From Enemella dayhoffiae (lineage in GTDB: Bacteria > Actinomycetota > Actinomycetes > Propionibacteriales > Propionibacteriaceae): a DNA stretch of 64,000 nucleotides. Each line of letters begins with the position of its first letter. The stretch's first letter is position 1. The notes beneath the pieces were generated by a model. The model was not told the origin of the DNA and made no database searches. It saw only the letters and a list, made by a program, of their open reading frames with translations. This document shows positions 63,432 through 64,000 of the stretch, piece by piece. The DNA is taken from assembly GCF_002250625.1 (NCBI RefSeq), contig NZ_NMVQ01000001.1, positions 310,001 to 374,000 of the forward strand, read 5' to 3'. Made by a program: the position numbers and the translations under genes.

Positions 63432-64000
63432 TCAGAACGGAGGTTCTTCACTCTGCTGCGAGGCCCACGGGTCCGATCCCTGCGAACGGTTGTTGCCGCC
63501 ACCGCCGCCCCAGGGGTCGTTGGCCTGCTGGCCACCCTGGGATCCGCCCTGGTTGCCGCCACCGTAGCCACCGCCGGAGGACTGCTGACCCCCGCCGTAG
63601 CCACCCTGGCCACCACCCTGACCGCCGCCGTAGCCGCCGCCTCCGCCGCCACCGGTCTTGGTGACCTTGGCGGTGGCGTACTTCAGCGCGGGGCCGACCT
63701 CGTCGACGTCGATCTCGAAGACGGTGCGACGCTCACCCTCACGGGTCTCGTAGGAGCGCGACTTGAGTCGCCCCTGGACGATCACCCGCATGCCCTTGGC
63801 CAACGACTCGGCGACGTTCTCCGCCGCCTGACGCCAGACCGAGCAGCCGATGAACATCGCGTCACCGTCACGCCACTCGTTGGTCTGTCGGTCGAAGTTG
63901 CGCGGCGTGGAGGCCACCGTGAAGTTGGCCACCGCGGCCCCCGAAGGGGTGAAGCGCAGTTCGGGGTCGCCGGTGAGGTTTCCGACGAGGGTGATGATGG
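63432..64000 (-). CDS. ssb: Single-stranded DNA-binding protein (5' end outside window)
   Basis: At least 188 residues; the start lies beyond the right edge, since the frame reads [20 protein letters not shown] up to the last base. OB-fold domain (through about YATAKVTK), then a Gly/Gln-rich linker with GGGYGGGQ-like repeats, ending in the acidic tip SEEPPF that recruits repair proteins. First visible gene of the ssb-rpsR-rplI operon. Confidence 0.97.
   Translation of the reverse strand, partial: IITLVGNLTGDPELRFTPSGAAVANFTVASTPRNFDRQTNEWRDGDAMFIGCSVWRQAAENVAESLAKGMRVIVQGRLKSRSYETREGERRTVFEIDVDEVGPALKYATAKVTKTGGGGGGGYGGGQGGGQGGYGGGQQSSGGGYGGGNQGGSQGGQQANDPWGGGGGNNRSQGSDPWASQQSEEPPF

Noticed and set aside
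63510-63660. Short tandem repeats resembling a repeat array
   Set aside because: They encode the Gly/Gln-rich linker of SSB; there are no unique spacers, so not a CRISPR.

Overview
The window is high-GC, gene-dense chromosomal DNA with actinobacterial gene content: mycobacterial-type desaturase/reductase pair, MprAB-like two-component system, DUF3152, DUF222-HNH (13E12) protein, FprA, MecA_N-type lipoprotein PBPs, and many GTG starts. The late cobalamin genes and the frequent GTACGCC wording suggest a Propionibacteriales-like organism, but that placement is inference. The Cys-free S18 / L9 / SSB cluster at the right edge is the part of the chromosome that often lies near oriC. No rRNA, tRNA or CRISPR array was seen. 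LAYOUT. 1-11.4 kb: catalase (cut by the left edge), patatin lipase, a coupled acyl-desaturase plus flavin/2Fe-2S reductase behind a palindromic operator, DedA protein, NodB-type deacetylase lipoprotein, aminotransferase, FdhD, GT87 glycosyltransferase, FMN split-barrel protein. 11.4-12.2 kb: decayed TetR regulator. 12.5-16.2 kb: two tandem MecA_N-type penicillin-binding lipoproteins, of which the first has lost all three active-site motifs. 16.2-18.1 kb: a DUF222-HNH gene enclosed by 64-bp near-perfect inverted repeats. 18.2-20.7 kb: DUF1800-DUF1501 pair. 20.7-21.3 kb: collapsed two-component system. 21.3-25.9 kb: Na+/H+ antiporter, lactate-permease family protein, and a secreted M28 aminopeptidase broken by one frameshift. 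26.0-32.9 kb: late cobalamin assembly (cobO, cobC-like, riboswitch, cobT, cobS, cobU, cobD) interleaved with small genes and a pterin dehydratase-VOC fusion. 32.9-38.3 kb: MprAB-like system, AlkA-like glycosylase, DUF3152 protein, YibE/F protein. 38.5-43.5 kb: SDR-like protein, DGPF protein plus ECF42-type sigma factor, and a large membrane-cupredoxin-copper nitrite reductase fusion. 43.6-48.9 kb: nagB, MFS remnant, hydrolase, OsmC, ArsR-CDF metal operon, MATE exporter. 48.9-56.6 kb: C45 acyltransferase-like hydrolase, amidase, divergent MocR regulator, amino-acid ABC importer, FMN-binding protein. 56.6-61.9 kb: FprA reductase, M20 deacylase coupled to an MHS transporter, YtrA-type GntR regulator coupled to a membrane protein. 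62-64 kb: streptogrisin remnant, rplI, rpsR, ssb (cut by the right edge). HOW IT WORKS TOGETHER. CobO adenosylates the corrinoid, the CobC-like enzyme and CobD supply and attach the aminopropanol arm, CobU activates the product, and CobT and CobS add the lower ligand; a cobalamin riboswitch with its own promoter sits directly ahead of cobT-cobS-cobU. Many genes overlap by ATGA, GTGA or TGATG, implying translational coupling. At least a dozen genes have a TAnnnT hexamer 6-8 nt before the start codon and no obvious ribosome binding site, which points to leaderless transcripts. A dispersed repeat with core GGCTGAGCCTGTCGAAGCC occurs between genes, including inside the ssb-rpsR gap. Four or five decaying genes (TetR, two-component system, MFS, serine protease, perhaps the aminopeptidase) suggest ongoing gene loss.
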